From NCBI RefSeq assembly GCF_039542305.1, contig NZ_BAABHW010000005.1, positions 186,001-250,000 on the forward strand: a DNA stretch of 64,000 nucleotides, read 5' to 3'. Under the pieces are notes generated by a model. That model had not been told where the DNA came from. It saw nothing but the letters and a program-made list of their open reading frames with translations, and did no database searches. The first letter of the stretch is position 1. Each line of letters begins with the position of its first letter. Source of the stretch: Roseibacterium beibuensis (lineage in GTDB: Bacteria > Pseudomonadota > Alphaproteobacteria > Rhodobacterales > Rhodobacteraceae). The position numbers were made by a program, and so were the translations under genes. Of the stretch, positions 18,578 through 26,481 are shown piece by piece.

Positions 18578-18982
18578 TCACGCGAGGTCTATTCTGGCGC
18601 GAAACCAGATCTCGATCTCGCGCCGTTCGCCCGAGTGGCGGGCCCGCGCCCGCAGGAAATCGAGGCTGACGAGATGCCCGCGCGAAAGGCTCAACGCGGC
18701 CCCGTCCAGCGCGTCGGAAATCGCGACGGCAAGCGTCTTGGCGGTGGCGAAGCCCGCGCCGTCGGTGATGACCGAAACGGGCAGATCGTGGACCGCCCCG
18801 GCCCCGGTCTTGTCGGCCCGCGCCCGCGCGCGTTCGGGCCCGAGGCTCACGTAGAGCGAGGGCACGGGACCGGGCGGCAGCGCGTCGTGGATCGCGCCAT
18901 TCGACAGCGCGACGACGGTCGGATCGCCCGAAAGCGCGGTGAAGATGGCCGTTTGCAGGGCCTCGCTGGCGGCATAGCTCAT
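18578..18982 (-). CDS. GTA tail terminator-like protein, DUF3168 (g8)
   Basis: The 134-residue protein has the DUF3168 pattern: LQTAIFTALSGDPTVVALSN, VPSLYVSLGPE and EIEIWFRARIDLA at the end. DUF3168 proteins cap the tail tube at the head-tail joint. ATG 18982 overlaps the g7 stop (ATGA), which decides the start. Confidence 0.88.
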   Translation of the reverse strand: MSYAASEALQTAIFTALSGDPTVVALSNGAIHDALPPGPVPSLYVSLGPERARARADKTGAGAVHDLPVSVITDGAGFATAKTLAVAISDALDGAALSLSRGHLVSLDFLRARARHSGERREIEIWFRARIDLA

Positions 18983-19308
18983 GCGCCCGTCTCCTCCTTG
19001 GCGAAACACAAAAGGTAGCGGCCCGTGGCGTCGGCCTCGGTCACCGCCTCGATGCGGAAGATCCGCGCGCCCTCGCGAAAGCGCATCTCGGCCGTGGGCC
19101 GCGACGGCGCGCCGGGCGGGGCCGCGCGAATGGTGATCTTCAGCGCCAGTTCCGAGGCCGCGTCGGCCTCGCGCCCGGCGCCGCGGGGCACGACCTCGGC
19201 CCAGAGCTTGCCAAGCGCCGCCCAGCTTTCGGTGAAACCGCCCGCGCCGTCGGGCACCCGGTTGGGCGCCTCCAGCGTCAGGCGGCGCGACAGGTCCGGC
19301 GCGCTCAT
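18979..19308 (-). CDS. GTA head-tail adaptor / stopper (g7)
   Basis: The 109-residue protein reads DLSRRLTLEAPNRVPDGAGG, FTESWAALGKLWAEVVPR and MRFREGARIFRIEAVTEAD, the standard phage head-tail joining (SPP1 gp16-like) fold pattern. It overlaps g6 by 4 nt at its start and g8 by 4 nt at its end. Confidence 0.88.
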   Translation of the reverse strand: MSAPDLSRRLTLEAPNRVPDGAGGFTESWAALGKLWAEVVPRGAGREADAASELALKITIRAAPPGAPSRPTAEMRFREGARIFRIEAVTEADATGRYLLCFAKEETGA

Positions 19309-19892
19309 GCCCCCGCCCCCCGCAGCCGGACCGAGCGATGCGGCTCGATCAGGACGGAGACGGCAAAGGGGATGCCCGCGTCGGTGTTGATGTTCTGGCC
19401 GTAGAACTCGCCCGCCAGCAGGATCAGCGCCTGCATCAGGTCGGCGGGCATCAGCGGCCAGTCATCGGCGTAACCGGCCATGAACTCGATCTCGGCCGAC
19501 CCACCCAGCGAGATGGTGGGCAGGCGCGCGGCCGTGGCGGTCAGTTGCGGGCGGTGCGCGTCCTCGACAAGGTGATAGGCGGCGGGGTCGACCACCGTCT
19601 CGGACCCGTTGCGCCCGACCAGCCGCACCTCCTCGATCGAGGAGACGGGCGCGATCGGCAGCCGGTGCAGCCCGTCCTCGGACCAATGCGTCACGGTCAG
19701 GAGAAAGCGGCGGGAAAACAGCGCCTTGCCGGTGCGCGCCTCGATGGCCGAGGCCGCCGCGCGCAGGCAGCTTTCCAGCCGCGCATCCTGGTCCGCGTCA
19801 TCGGTGAAGCCGCGTGAAAGGCGCAGGTGATCTGCCAGGGCGGCAATGGGAAGGATGCCACTTTGCACCGTGGTCAGTTCGACCATCATCAT
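19305..19892 (-). CDS. GTA head-tail connector (g6)
   Basis: The 195-residue protein has LRLSRGFTDDADQDARLESC, LRAAASAIEARTGKALFSR and PADLMQALILLAGEFYGQN, the gp6-like head-tail connector pattern. Three consecutive in-frame ATG codons follow an upstream ATG at 19901 that overlaps the GGAG site; 19892 is used because it leaves normal spacing from GGAG. It begins 223 nt after the major capsid gene, with a hairpin in between. Confidence 0.88.
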   Translation of the reverse strand: MMMVELTTVQSGILPIAALADHLRLSRGFTDDADQDARLESCLRAAASAIEARTGKALFSRRFLLTVTHWSEDGLHRLPIAPVSSIEEVRLVGRNGSETVVDPAAYHLVEDAHRPQLTATAARLPTISLGGSAEIEFMAGYADDWPLMPADLMQALILLAGEFYGQNINTDAGIPFAVSVLIEPHRSVRLRGAGA

Positions 19893-20059
19893 GGGAATCA
19901 TCTCCGGGATATCCTGCTCGGGGCCATAGGGCGCCGGGAATTGTTGTTGTTATGCGGGGACTTGGCCTCGCGATGCGGGGATCGTCTTGGGGTGACGGCG
20001 ACGGCGTGCGCTGCTCATGCGGGGAGACGCGCAGCTGGATCGCCCCCCGTCGCCGCCGT

Positions 20060-20092
20060 CCCCGCCCCGGCCGGAAATGGCACGGGGCGGGG
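20060..20092. other. Hairpin between GTA capsid and connector genes
   Basis: CCCCGCCCCG (20060-20069) pairs perfectly with CGGGGCGGGG (20083-20092) around a 13-nt loop, 24 nt after the major capsid stop codon. There is no T-run. A hairpin here could protect or limit the 3' end of the capsid message, giving more capsid than downstream products; this is inference. Confidence 0.6.
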
Positions 20093-20115
20093 AACCTTGG
20101 CGCGCGCCCGAGGGG

Positions 20116-21285
20116 TTACGACGCGCCGAACTTCATCAGCTTGATCGCGGCAAAGTCGGTCACGTCGCCGCCGACGCGCTTTGTGGCGTAGAACAGGACA
20201 TGCGGCTTGGCCGAGAACGGGTCGCGCAGCACGCGCAGGTCGGGGCGTTCGGCGATGGTGTAGCCCGCGCCGAAATCGCCAAAGGCGATGGCGGTGGCGT
20301 CGGACGCGATGTCGGGCATGTCCTCGGCGATCAGCACCGGGTAGCCCATCAACCGGGCCGGTTCGCCCTGCGCCAGGCCGTCGGACCACAGGAAGCGGCC
20401 GTCGGCATCCTTCATCTTGCGCACGGCCCCGGCGGTTTTCGAGTTCATCACGAAGCTCGCATTGGCGCGGTAGCGTGCCCCGAGCGCATAGACCAGGTCG
20501 ACGATCGCGTCCGCGGGGTTGGTGGCGTCGAAATCGCCGTCCGTGCCGGTCGCGACATAGCCGAGGCTGCCCCAGGCCCAGCTGGCATTCGCGACCATCG
20601 GATGGGTCAGAAGGCCGGTGGGCTTGCCCGAGCCGTTGCCGTTGATGAAGGCGTCGGCCTCGGCGCGGGCGAACTTGTCGGCGATGCGGGCGGCGAGCCA
20701 GCCCTCGATGTCGAAGGCCGCATCGTCCAGCAGGCGCTGGCTGGCCTTGGGAAGCGCCGACAATTCATGCAGCGGGATCGAGATGCGCTCGATCTGCGGC
20801 GTGTCGGTCTCGCCCGTCGCGGTGGTCTCGTCGGCCCAGCCGGCCCCGGCCTCGGTGGTGTCGATCAGCACGTCGAAGCTGCTGGCCTCGACGGCCACGA
20901 CATTGGCGATGGCCCGCAGGCTGGAGGCCGAGCGCAGGACCGACTGGATCGTCTCAGCCGTCTGCGGATCGACGAGGTAGCCGCCCTCGGCATTGACGGC
21001 GGTGTTCATCGCCTTGCCCTCAAGCTCGAGGCCGCGCAGCGCGTCATCTTCGCCGCAGCGCAGGTAGGTCGACAGCGCCTTCTTGTGCGGCGCGCCGGTG
21101 TCGATCTCGGTGGCCAACGCGGGGCGGGCATGGGTCATGGTCTTGGTGGTCAGCATGGAAATCCGCTCTTCCTGTTTTTGAAGCTTCACTTGCATGTCAT
21201 CTTGAAACTGGCTGATTTCATTCATGAAACCGGCAATTGCCGATTTCACCTCAGCCAGCGGGGCCGAAGGTTCCGTCTCGGTCAT
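20116..21285 (-). CDS. GTA major capsid protein, HK97 type (g5)
   Basis: The 389-residue protein has an N-terminal charged helical region (residues 1-60, IAGFMNEISQFQDDMQVKLQ and KLQKQEERISML), which is the delta-domain removed by the prohead protease in this family, then the HK97 fold: NAEGGYLVDPQTAETIQSVL, LIDTTEAGAGWADETTATGE, FINGNGSGKPTGLLTHPMV and FVMNSKTAGAVRKMKDADGR. ATG 21285 is used because the upstream extension lies in the protease gene in another context. It builds the DNA-carrying head. Confidence 0.95.
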   Translation of the reverse strand: MTETEPSAPLAEVKSAIAGFMNEISQFQDDMQVKLQKQEERISMLTTKTMTHARPALATEIDTGAPHKKALSTYLRCGEDDALRGLELEGKAMNTAVNAEGGYLVDPQTAETIQSVLRSASSLRAIANVVAVEASSFDVLIDTTEAGAGWADETTATGETDTPQIERISIPLHELSALPKASQRLLDDAAFDIEGWLAARIADKFARAEADAFINGNGSGKPTGLLTHPMVANASWAWGSLGYVATGTDGDFDATNPADAIVDLVYALGARYRANASFVMNSKTAGAVRKMKDADGRFLWSDGLAQGEPARLMGYPVLIAEDMPDIASDATAIAFGDFGAGYTIAERPDLRVLRDPFSAKPHVLFYATKRVGGDVTDFAAIKLMKFGAS

Positions 21286-21310
21286 CACGAACACCTCTCT
21301 TACGGTGGGA

Positions 21311-21871
21311 TCAGCGGGCCGTACGCGCCGCCAGTTTGCGGCGGGCGTCCTCGAACACCGTCGCCAGGTCACGCAGGTCGCTGGCCTTGACGGCGGGCGC
21401 CGTGGCCGCGGCGACCCGCGCCTCGGGGAGCATGGGGAAGGTCACAAGCGACACCTCCCACAGCTCCACTTCCGACAGGAGACGCTGCCCCTTGTCGTTC
21501 TTGTGGGCGCGCACCGTGCGATAGCCGATGCTCAGCCCGTCAATCGCGCCTGCCTCGATCAGGGCCGCAGCCTCGCGGGCGCGGGCGACGTCATCCAGCA
21601 GGCGGCCCGTCACGAACAGGCCCTTGGCGTCCTCGGCGACCGTGTCCCAGATGCCGATGGGTTCGCGCGGGTCATGCTGCCAGAGCATCTTGACCCGGCG
21701 ATCGGCGCTCAGGCTGCGGGCGTAGGCGCCGGGCTCCACCACGTCGCCGCCCTGGTCCGCCGCCCCGAAAAGCGAGGCGTAGCCTTCGATCCGCACGCCG
21801 TCCTTCAGGGTCAGATCCGCGTCGAAGCGGCAGAACTTGGTCTCAAGCCCTGTTTCGAAAAGTCCATTCAT
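21311..21871 (-). CDS. GTA HK97 family prohead protease (g4)
   Basis: The 186-residue enzyme matures the capsid. The S78/U35-type pattern is clear: IEGYASLFGAADQGGDVVEP, a catalytic His in KMLWQHDPREPIG and the Ser in GAIDGLSIGYRTV. It is followed 25 nt later by the capsid gene, the usual order. Confidence 0.93.
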   Translation of the reverse strand: MNGLFETGLETKFCRFDADLTLKDGVRIEGYASLFGAADQGGDVVEPGAYARSLSADRRVKMLWQHDPREPIGIWDTVAEDAKGLFVTGRLLDDVARAREAAALIEAGAIDGLSIGYRTVRAHKNDKGQRLLSEVELWEVSLVTFPMLPEARVAAATAPAVKASDLRDLATVFEDARRKLAARTAR

Positions 21872-21880
21872 TTCCGTCTC

Positions 21881-22129
21881 CTATCCACCGACATTGAGGT
21901 TCAGCAGGTGGTTGATGCCCTGGGCGAGGATCACGCTGACGACGCCGAACACCGCCAGCCAGAGCCGCTTTTCCAGCCGCTCCAGCGCGGTTTCGATGCC
22001 CTGGAGGCGAAAGCTCAGCGCCTGCCAGCGTTCTTCCAGAACCCGTTCATTCGCCTCGATCCGGGCGTTGGCGGCGTCGAAAGGCGCGTAGAGATAGCGC
22101 GAGCCGCCCGTCGCCTCGCGGCCACTCAT
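21881..22129 (-). CDS. GTA small membrane protein between portal and protease (g3.5)
   Basis: The 82-residue protein begins MSGREATGGSRYLYAPFDAA, has a charged helical middle (ERVLEERWQALSFRLQGIE) that may be coiled coil, and ends with one hydrophobic segment (LWLAVFGVVSVILAQGINHL). Its ATG overlaps the portal stop by 4 nt (22126-22129). A small gene of this kind is present at this place in RcGTA-type clusters; its function is not known to me. Confidence 0.85.
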   Translation of the reverse strand: MSGREATGGSRYLYAPFDAANARIEANERVLEERWQALSFRLQGIETALERLEKRLWLAVFGVVSVILAQGINHLLNLNVGG

Positions 22130-23289
22130 GCCTCCTCCGGGCGCTCGGGCAGGCCGAGCATGCGGCGCTTCTCTCCCTCCGTGAGGAAATCGGCCTCGGC
22201 CACGCGGCGCCATTGCGCCTCGCGCTCGACCGAGAGCGCCGGGACCTGGTCGAGGTCGGGCTTGAGGTCGATCGGCTCGCCCCCCAGCCCCGAGAGCCAG
22301 AAGGACAGCGTCGCCAGCACCTTCTGCGCCAAGGGCAACACCGTCAGGCGGTAGAAGGCGCGGTTGGCCTCGGCGTAATTGGCGTAGGTCGCATCGCCGG
22401 GGATGCCGAGCAGCATGGGCGGCACGCCAAAGGCCAGCGCGATGTCGCGGGCGGCGGCCTCTTTCGTTTTCTGGAACTCCATGTCCGAGGGGCTGAACCC
22501 CATCGGCTTCCAATCGAGGCCGCCTTCCAGCAGCATCGGACGGCCCGCGTTGCGCGCGCCCTGGTGGTGGCTTTCCAACTCCATCTGCAGGCGGTCGAAC
22601 TGGTCCTGCGTCATCGACCCGGCCCCGTCCACGCCGCGATAGACGATGGCGCCCGAGGGGCGGGCAGCGTTGTCGAGCAGCGCCTTGGACCAGCGCGCGG
22701 CGGCGTTGTGGACGTCGATGGCGGTGGCGGCGGCCTGGATCGGGGCCAGGCCGTAATGGTCGTCTTGCGGGTGGAAGCCCTTGATATGACAGATCACCTC
22801 GGGCGCGTAGCGGTGGTTGCGGCTGCCGACGGTGTAGTCATAGGCCATGGGCCAGCCATCGGCGCCGGGGACCAGCGCCATGCGGTCCGAGCGCAGGACA
22901 TGCAACTCGACCGGCCAGCCGGGTTCGGGCGTGACGGCCTCAAGGTAGGCGTTGCCCGACAGCATCAGTTGGGCGAAGGCGGCCTCGAGCAACTCGGCCC
23001 GGCCCTGGCCCGCATTGGGCCGCGCGATGAGGCTCAGCGCGGGGTGGGCGTCGTAGCGGCGCGTGCTGTCCTGCGCCACGATGGGCAGGGCGGCGGCGGC
23101 CTCGGCGATCAGGCGGACGGCGCGGTAGCCGACGGGGTTGCCCAGAAAGCCGTTCTTCGTCAGCGAAACCGTGTCGCGCGGGGACCAGGCGACGCGGCCC
23201 GCGCTGCCCCAGACGGCGACGCGCGCGCTGGCCGAGGCCTTGCGCTCGGGCGTCTGGGGTTCGTTTTTCCTCAGGAAATCCAAAACCAT
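22126..23289 (-). CDS. GTA portal protein, HK97 type (g3)
   Basis: The 387-residue protein has the phage portal pattern: VSLTKNGFLGNPVGYRAVRL, PNAGQGRAELLEAAFAQLML, SGNAYLEAV, EVICHIKGFHPQDDHYGLAP and FGVPPMLLGIPGDATYANYA. Twelve copies form the channel through which DNA is packed and released. It lies 90 nt after the large terminase gene. Confidence 0.94.
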   Translation of the reverse strand: MVLDFLRKNEPQTPERKASASARVAVWGSAGRVAWSPRDTVSLTKNGFLGNPVGYRAVRLIAEAAAALPIVAQDSTRRYDAHPALSLIARPNAGQGRAELLEAAFAQLMLSGNAYLEAVTPEPGWPVELHVLRSDRMALVPGADGWPMAYDYTVGSRNHRYAPEVICHIKGFHPQDDHYGLAPIQAAATAIDVHNAAARWSKALLDNAARPSGAIVYRGVDGAGSMTQDQFDRLQMELESHHQGARNAGRPMLLEGGLDWKPMGFSPSDMEFQKTKEAAARDIALAFGVPPMLLGIPGDATYANYAEANRAFYRLTVLPLAQKVLATLSFWLSGLGGEPIDLKPDLDQVPALSVEREAQWRRVAEADFLTEGEKRRMLGLPERPEEA

Positions 23290-23379
23290 GCGCTTACTCT
23301 CCTCAAACCATGCGAATAGGCGCGGCGACCGGGTGGTGCCGCGTGACGGGCGCCGGGGCGCCGTCGGGTCAAATGTGGG

Positions 23380-24792
23380 TCAGAGCCCGCGGATCGCGGG
23401 GGTCAACTGGCGGGCGGCGGGCGCGATCAACCCGTCGGTCAGCGCCCAGACGAGCGCATCGAGCCGGTCAGGGCTGCGCCCGCCCTGGTAGCCGGTCAGC
23501 GTCATGCGGCACATCTCGTCTTCCAACTCGGGCAGGCTGCCCAGATGCGCGACGCGCCCCTGTTCGTAGAGCGCGGCGACGGGCTCGGCGCGGGCGGCCT
23601 TGCCACGGGCGGCACGCACGGCGCGGTAGTTCACCAGCGGGTCCACCTGACGCATCAGCGTTTCGACAAGGTCGCCGCCCTGGTTCACCTCGGCCACCAT
23701 GCGGGCGGCGTCGTGGCGGTGATAGGCGGCGCTGGCGGCCTCGGCCCATTCGGTGGGGCTGACGGAACGCAGGCTGCAGTCCTCCAGCACCACGGCGCGC
23801 CAGTCCCGCACCGGCCCCTGTTCGACGATGCCGACGACGACGATCCCGCAAGCGTCCGAAGCATCGTGGCCCGTGACCGGCGGGTCGACGGCGACGATCA
23901 CGCGCATGCCCTCGGGGTAGACCCCGGTGCGGCTGCGGTCGATTTGCGCCCGTTGCCAGAGCGCGCCCTCGACATCGTCCAGAAGCTCGCCCGCCAGTTC
24001 CTGCCGCCCCAGCCGGGTGCCGGCATAGCGCGCTTGCACCTCTTCGAGGAACGAGGGGGCGAGGAAGGCGCGGTTGGCCTCGGTCGGCGCGTGGGTCATC
24101 ACCGTCGAGGGCCGCGCCAGCAGGTCCTTCAGCGCGAGCACGTTGCGCGGCGTGGTGGTGACCACGGCCTGCGGGTGCTGGCCGAGGCGAAGGCCGAATT
24201 GCAGCATGTCCCAAGTCTCCTGCGCGTTGGGCCACTTGGCCAGTTCATCGGCCCAGGCGGCGTCGAATTGCGGGCCGCGAAGGGCCTCGGGGTCGTGGGC
24301 CGAAAAGAGCCGCGCCTCGGCCCCGTTCGGCCAGAGCAGCATCCGTTCGGACGCCACCCAGCGCGGTTTGCGGTCGGGGGGAGAGCAGGCGAGGATCCCG
24401 CTCTCCCCCTTCACCATCACCGCGAGCGCCTGGTCGTAGGTTTCGCCAAGCAGCGCCACGCGGCGGGCGCGGCCCGGGTCGCGCGGGCCCGAGCCCTCGA
24501 CCATGGACCGCACCCATTCGGAGCCGGCGCGGGTCTTGCCCGCGCCGCGCCCGCCCATGACAACCCAGCTTCGCCAGTCCCCGTCCGGCGGCAGCTGGTG
24601 CGGCAGCGCCCAGAACTCGAAGAGCCAGGGCAGCGCCGCCAGCGCGTTGTCACTCAGGCTGTCCAGAAACGCCGCCTGCGCCTCCTGCGTCGCGGAGGCA
24701 AGCGAGCCGAAAGTCGATCTCGGCGCGCGCCCCGTCGAGGTCGAGCATGCATCCGTTCCGGTCGGTGCCGAATCTCTTGCTTCCTGCAGCAC
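23380..24792 (-). CDS. GTA large terminase (g2)
   Basis: The 470-residue protein is the packaging ATPase/nuclease. The Walker A motif is GGRGAGKTRAG, the Walker B region is FDAAWADELAKW, and the nuclease acidic region starts at VIVAVDPPVTGHDASD, with a second at MVAEVNQGGDLVE. In GTAs the enzyme packs host DNA in a largely sequence-independent way. The start is taken as GTG 24792 after AGGAGAAAG; it would overlap the small terminase gene by 143 nt. A shorter start is possible because the first conserved block (LPWLFEFWALPHQLPPDGDW) begins only near residue 54. Confidence 0.93.
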   Translation of the reverse strand: MLQEARDSAPTGTDACSTSTGRAPRSTFGSLASATQEAQAAFLDSLSDNALAALPWLFEFWALPHQLPPDGDWRSWVVMGGRGAGKTRAGSEWVRSMVEGSGPRDPGRARRVALLGETYDQALAVMVKGESGILACSPPDRKPRWVASERMLLWPNGAEARLFSAHDPEALRGPQFDAAWADELAKWPNAQETWDMLQFGLRLGQHPQAVVTTTPRNVLALKDLLARPSTVMTHAPTEANRAFLAPSFLEEVQARYAGTRLGRQELAGELLDDVEGALWQRAQIDRSRTGVYPEGMRVIVAVDPPVTGHDASDACGIVVVGIVEQGPVRDWRAVVLEDCSLRSVSPTEWAEAASAAYHRHDAARMVAEVNQGGDLVETLMRQVDPLVNYRAVRAARGKAARAEPVAALYEQGRVAHLGSLPELEDEMCRMTLTGYQGGRSPDRLDALVWALTDGLIAPAARQLTPAIRGL

Positions 24793-25006
24793 GGGCTTTC
24801 TCCTGCATCTCCATGGTGAACATCAGGGCGTTGTTCATCGCCTTGACGTCCTTCATGACTTCCTTTTCCCCGGTCTCCGGCATGCTTTTCAGCACGCGGA
24901 CGGTGTCCCTGAGCGCTTCGATCGTGGTCTCGAACGCCTCCATGGCGTAGGCGACGACCTTCTCCGCCTGGTCCAGGGTGAGTTCGAGTTGAATGTTTTC
25001 GGTCAT
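24650..25006 (-). CDS. GTA small terminase-like protein (g1)
   Basis: The 118-residue protein is mostly helical: IQLELTLDQAEKVVAYAMEA, FETTIEALRDTVRVLKSM, AMNNALMFTMEMQEKARAAG and ARAEIDFRLACLRDAG. Its position ahead of the large terminase and this helical build fit the RcGTA gene-1 product, the small terminase subunit. The frame is open upstream to an ATG at 25102, but that stretch contains an intrinsic terminator, so ATG 25006 (MTENIQLELT) is chosen. The end overlaps the large terminase gene in another frame. Confidence 0.8.
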   Translation of the reverse strand: MTENIQLELTLDQAEKVVAYAMEAFETTIEALRDTVRVLKSMPETGEKEVMKDVKAMNNALMFTMEMQEKARAAGSKRFGTDRNGCMLDLDGARAEIDFRLACLRDAGGAGGVSGQPE

Positions 25007-25317
25007 TGAAATGTCCCCGTGGGTTGAAACCGCCTCCCGGGAACGAACAGGACATGAAAAAACGGCCCCAAGGGTTTCCCCCGGGCCGTTCACCCACGTC
25101 ATCCAGCGTGCCTAAAGAGGTGCCATGGACCGTGCGCAGGGTCAAGAGTTTTTGTGTTTTCAAATGGTTAACACACGCACCGCACGGTAACGACCTGTTA
25201 ACCCGGCCCCTGCTTCATCTTGGCAAGAAAACTCGAAAAGCGGCCACAGGCCGCCGCGCGCGGGCGGGGGTCAAGACCCCGCCCGCGCGCGACCCGTCCA
25301 GGGCCAAGCCCTTGATT
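25007..25317 (-). promoter_or_regulatory. GTA leader/control region
   Basis: This 311-bp gene-free stretch separates mltG from the first gene transfer agent gene. It holds an 8-bp inverted repeat, GGTTAACA (25166-25173) and TGTTAACC (25196-25203), whose half-sites are 30 bp apart. On the minus strand the left copy reads TTAACCAT (25164-25171), the octamer reported as a CtrA half-site in Caulobacter. Downstream in the direction of transcription is TTGACC, and then an intrinsic terminator at 25055-25090. CtrA control of GTA genes is known in Rhodobacter capsulatus, where it acts largely through another regulator, so direct binding here is a hypothesis. Confidence 0.5.
25055..25090 (-). terminator. 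Intrinsic terminator in the GTA leader
   Basis: In the minus direction the arms AACGGCCC and GGGCCGTT (25061-25068 and 25083-25090) close over an inner GGG/CCC pairing, and the stem is followed by six T residues (25057-25062 on the plus strand are A). It lies 49 nt before the first GTA start codon, in the same direction, leaving little room for a promoter between them. Confidence 0.85.
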
Positions 25318-26475
25318 TCACTGGTTGGCGCGCTCGGCCTCGATCTGCCGCCAGCGGGCGACATTCTCGTTATGCTCGGCCAATGTCTCGGCAAAGGCAT
25401 GCCCGCCCGTGCCATCGGCGACGAAGAACACGTAGGGCGTTTCGTCGGGGTCCAGCGCCGCCTCGATCGCCGCGCGGCCCGGGTTGGCGATGGGCGTGGG
25501 CGGCAGACCGTCGATGACATAGGTGTTGTAGGGCGTCTCGGCCCGCAGTTCCGAGGCGCGAATCCCCCGTCCCAGCACGCCCTGCCCGTTCGTGATTCCA
25601 TAGATCACCGTCGGGTCGGTCTGCAGGCGCATGCCGCGGTTCAGGCGGTTGACGAAAACCGAGGCCACCTGCCGCCGTTCCTCGGGCACGCCGGTTTCCT
25701 TCTCGATGATCGAGGCGAGGATCAGCGCCTCTTCCGGGCTGGCCAGCGGCAGGCCGTCGACGCGGTTCTCCCATGCCTCGGCCAGGATCGCCGCCTGCGC
25801 CTCCTGCATCTGGGCCAGCAACTCGTTGCGGTCTGCCCCGCGGCGCATCTCGTAGGTGTCGGGGGCCAGCATCCCCTCGGGCGGGATCTCGGTCACCTCG
25901 CCGGTCAGGAAATCGGCGCGGTTCAACCCCTCGACGATCTGCCAGCTGGTCAGGCCCTCGGGGATCGCCACGCGGTAGAAATTGATCGAGTCGCTCTCGA
26001 CCAGTTCGCGGTAGATCGCGGGGATCTCGTCGTCATAGGAGAAATCGGCCAGTTCGCGCAGCGCCTCTTCCCCCGGCACGCGTTCGCGCAGGCGCAGCTC
26101 GCCCGTGCCGTCGATGCGCAGGACGTAGGTGGCGAGGTAGCGGAAGGTCGAGGGACCGCCGGTGGTCACGATATCGAGGATCTCGGCCATGGAGGCGCCG
26201 GCCGGGATCTCGTAATTGCCGAAGCGCAGGTCGCCCGCGCGGTCGGCATACTCGGTGCCGAGGCGGAAGATCATGGCATTGGTGATGGCGCCCGCCTCTT
26301 CCAGCCCGGCCGAGACCTCGGACAGCGAGGCGCCGCGCGGCACCTCGTAGAAGACCGGCTGATCGAGCGGGCCCTCGGCCTCGAACTGGTGCTGTCCCCA
26401 GCCGATGACGCCCGCCAGCGCGATCAGCGCCACGATCAGAAAGCTTATCCCGTTCGCGGCAACGGATTTCCACAT
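25318..26475 (-). CDS. mltG: Endolytic murein transglycosylase
   Basis: MltG cleaves nascent glycan strands and ends their polymerisation. The 385-residue protein has an N-terminal membrane anchor (FLIVALIALAGVIGWG, residues 12-27), a LysM-like region and the YceG catalytic domain with IIEKETGVPEERRQVASVF, in which the Glu is catalytic, and LQTDPTVIYG followed by YNTYVIDGLPPTPIANPG. It is 6 nt downstream of fabF, the common arrangement at the end of fab clusters. Confidence 0.95.
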   Translation of the reverse strand: MWKSVAANGISFLIVALIALAGVIGWGQHQFEAEGPLDQPVFYEVPRGASLSEVSAGLEEAGAITNAMIFRLGTEYADRAGDLRFGNYEIPAGASMAEILDIVTTGGPSTFRYLATYVLRIDGTGELRLRERVPGEEALRELADFSYDDEIPAIYRELVESDSINFYRVAIPEGLTSWQIVEGLNRADFLTGEVTEIPPEGMLAPDTYEMRRGADRNELLAQMQEAQAAILAEAWENRVDGLPLASPEEALILASIIEKETGVPEERRQVASVFVNRLNRGMRLQTDPTVIYGITNGQGVLGRGIRASELRAETPYNTYVIDGLPPTPIANPGRAAIEAALDPDETPYVFFVADGTGGHAFAETLAEHNENVARWRQIEAERANQ

Positions 26476-26481
26476 GGCCGG

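Noticed and set aside
9933..25006. Prophage
   Set aside because: No integrase, replication, repressor or lysis genes are in the block and the order matches a gene transfer agent.
25102..25131. Leader peptide or upstream start for GTA gene 1
   Set aside because: A four-codon frame beginning ATGGCACCT and the in-frame ATG at 25102 have no clear Shine-Dalgarno; kept only as part of the leader finding.
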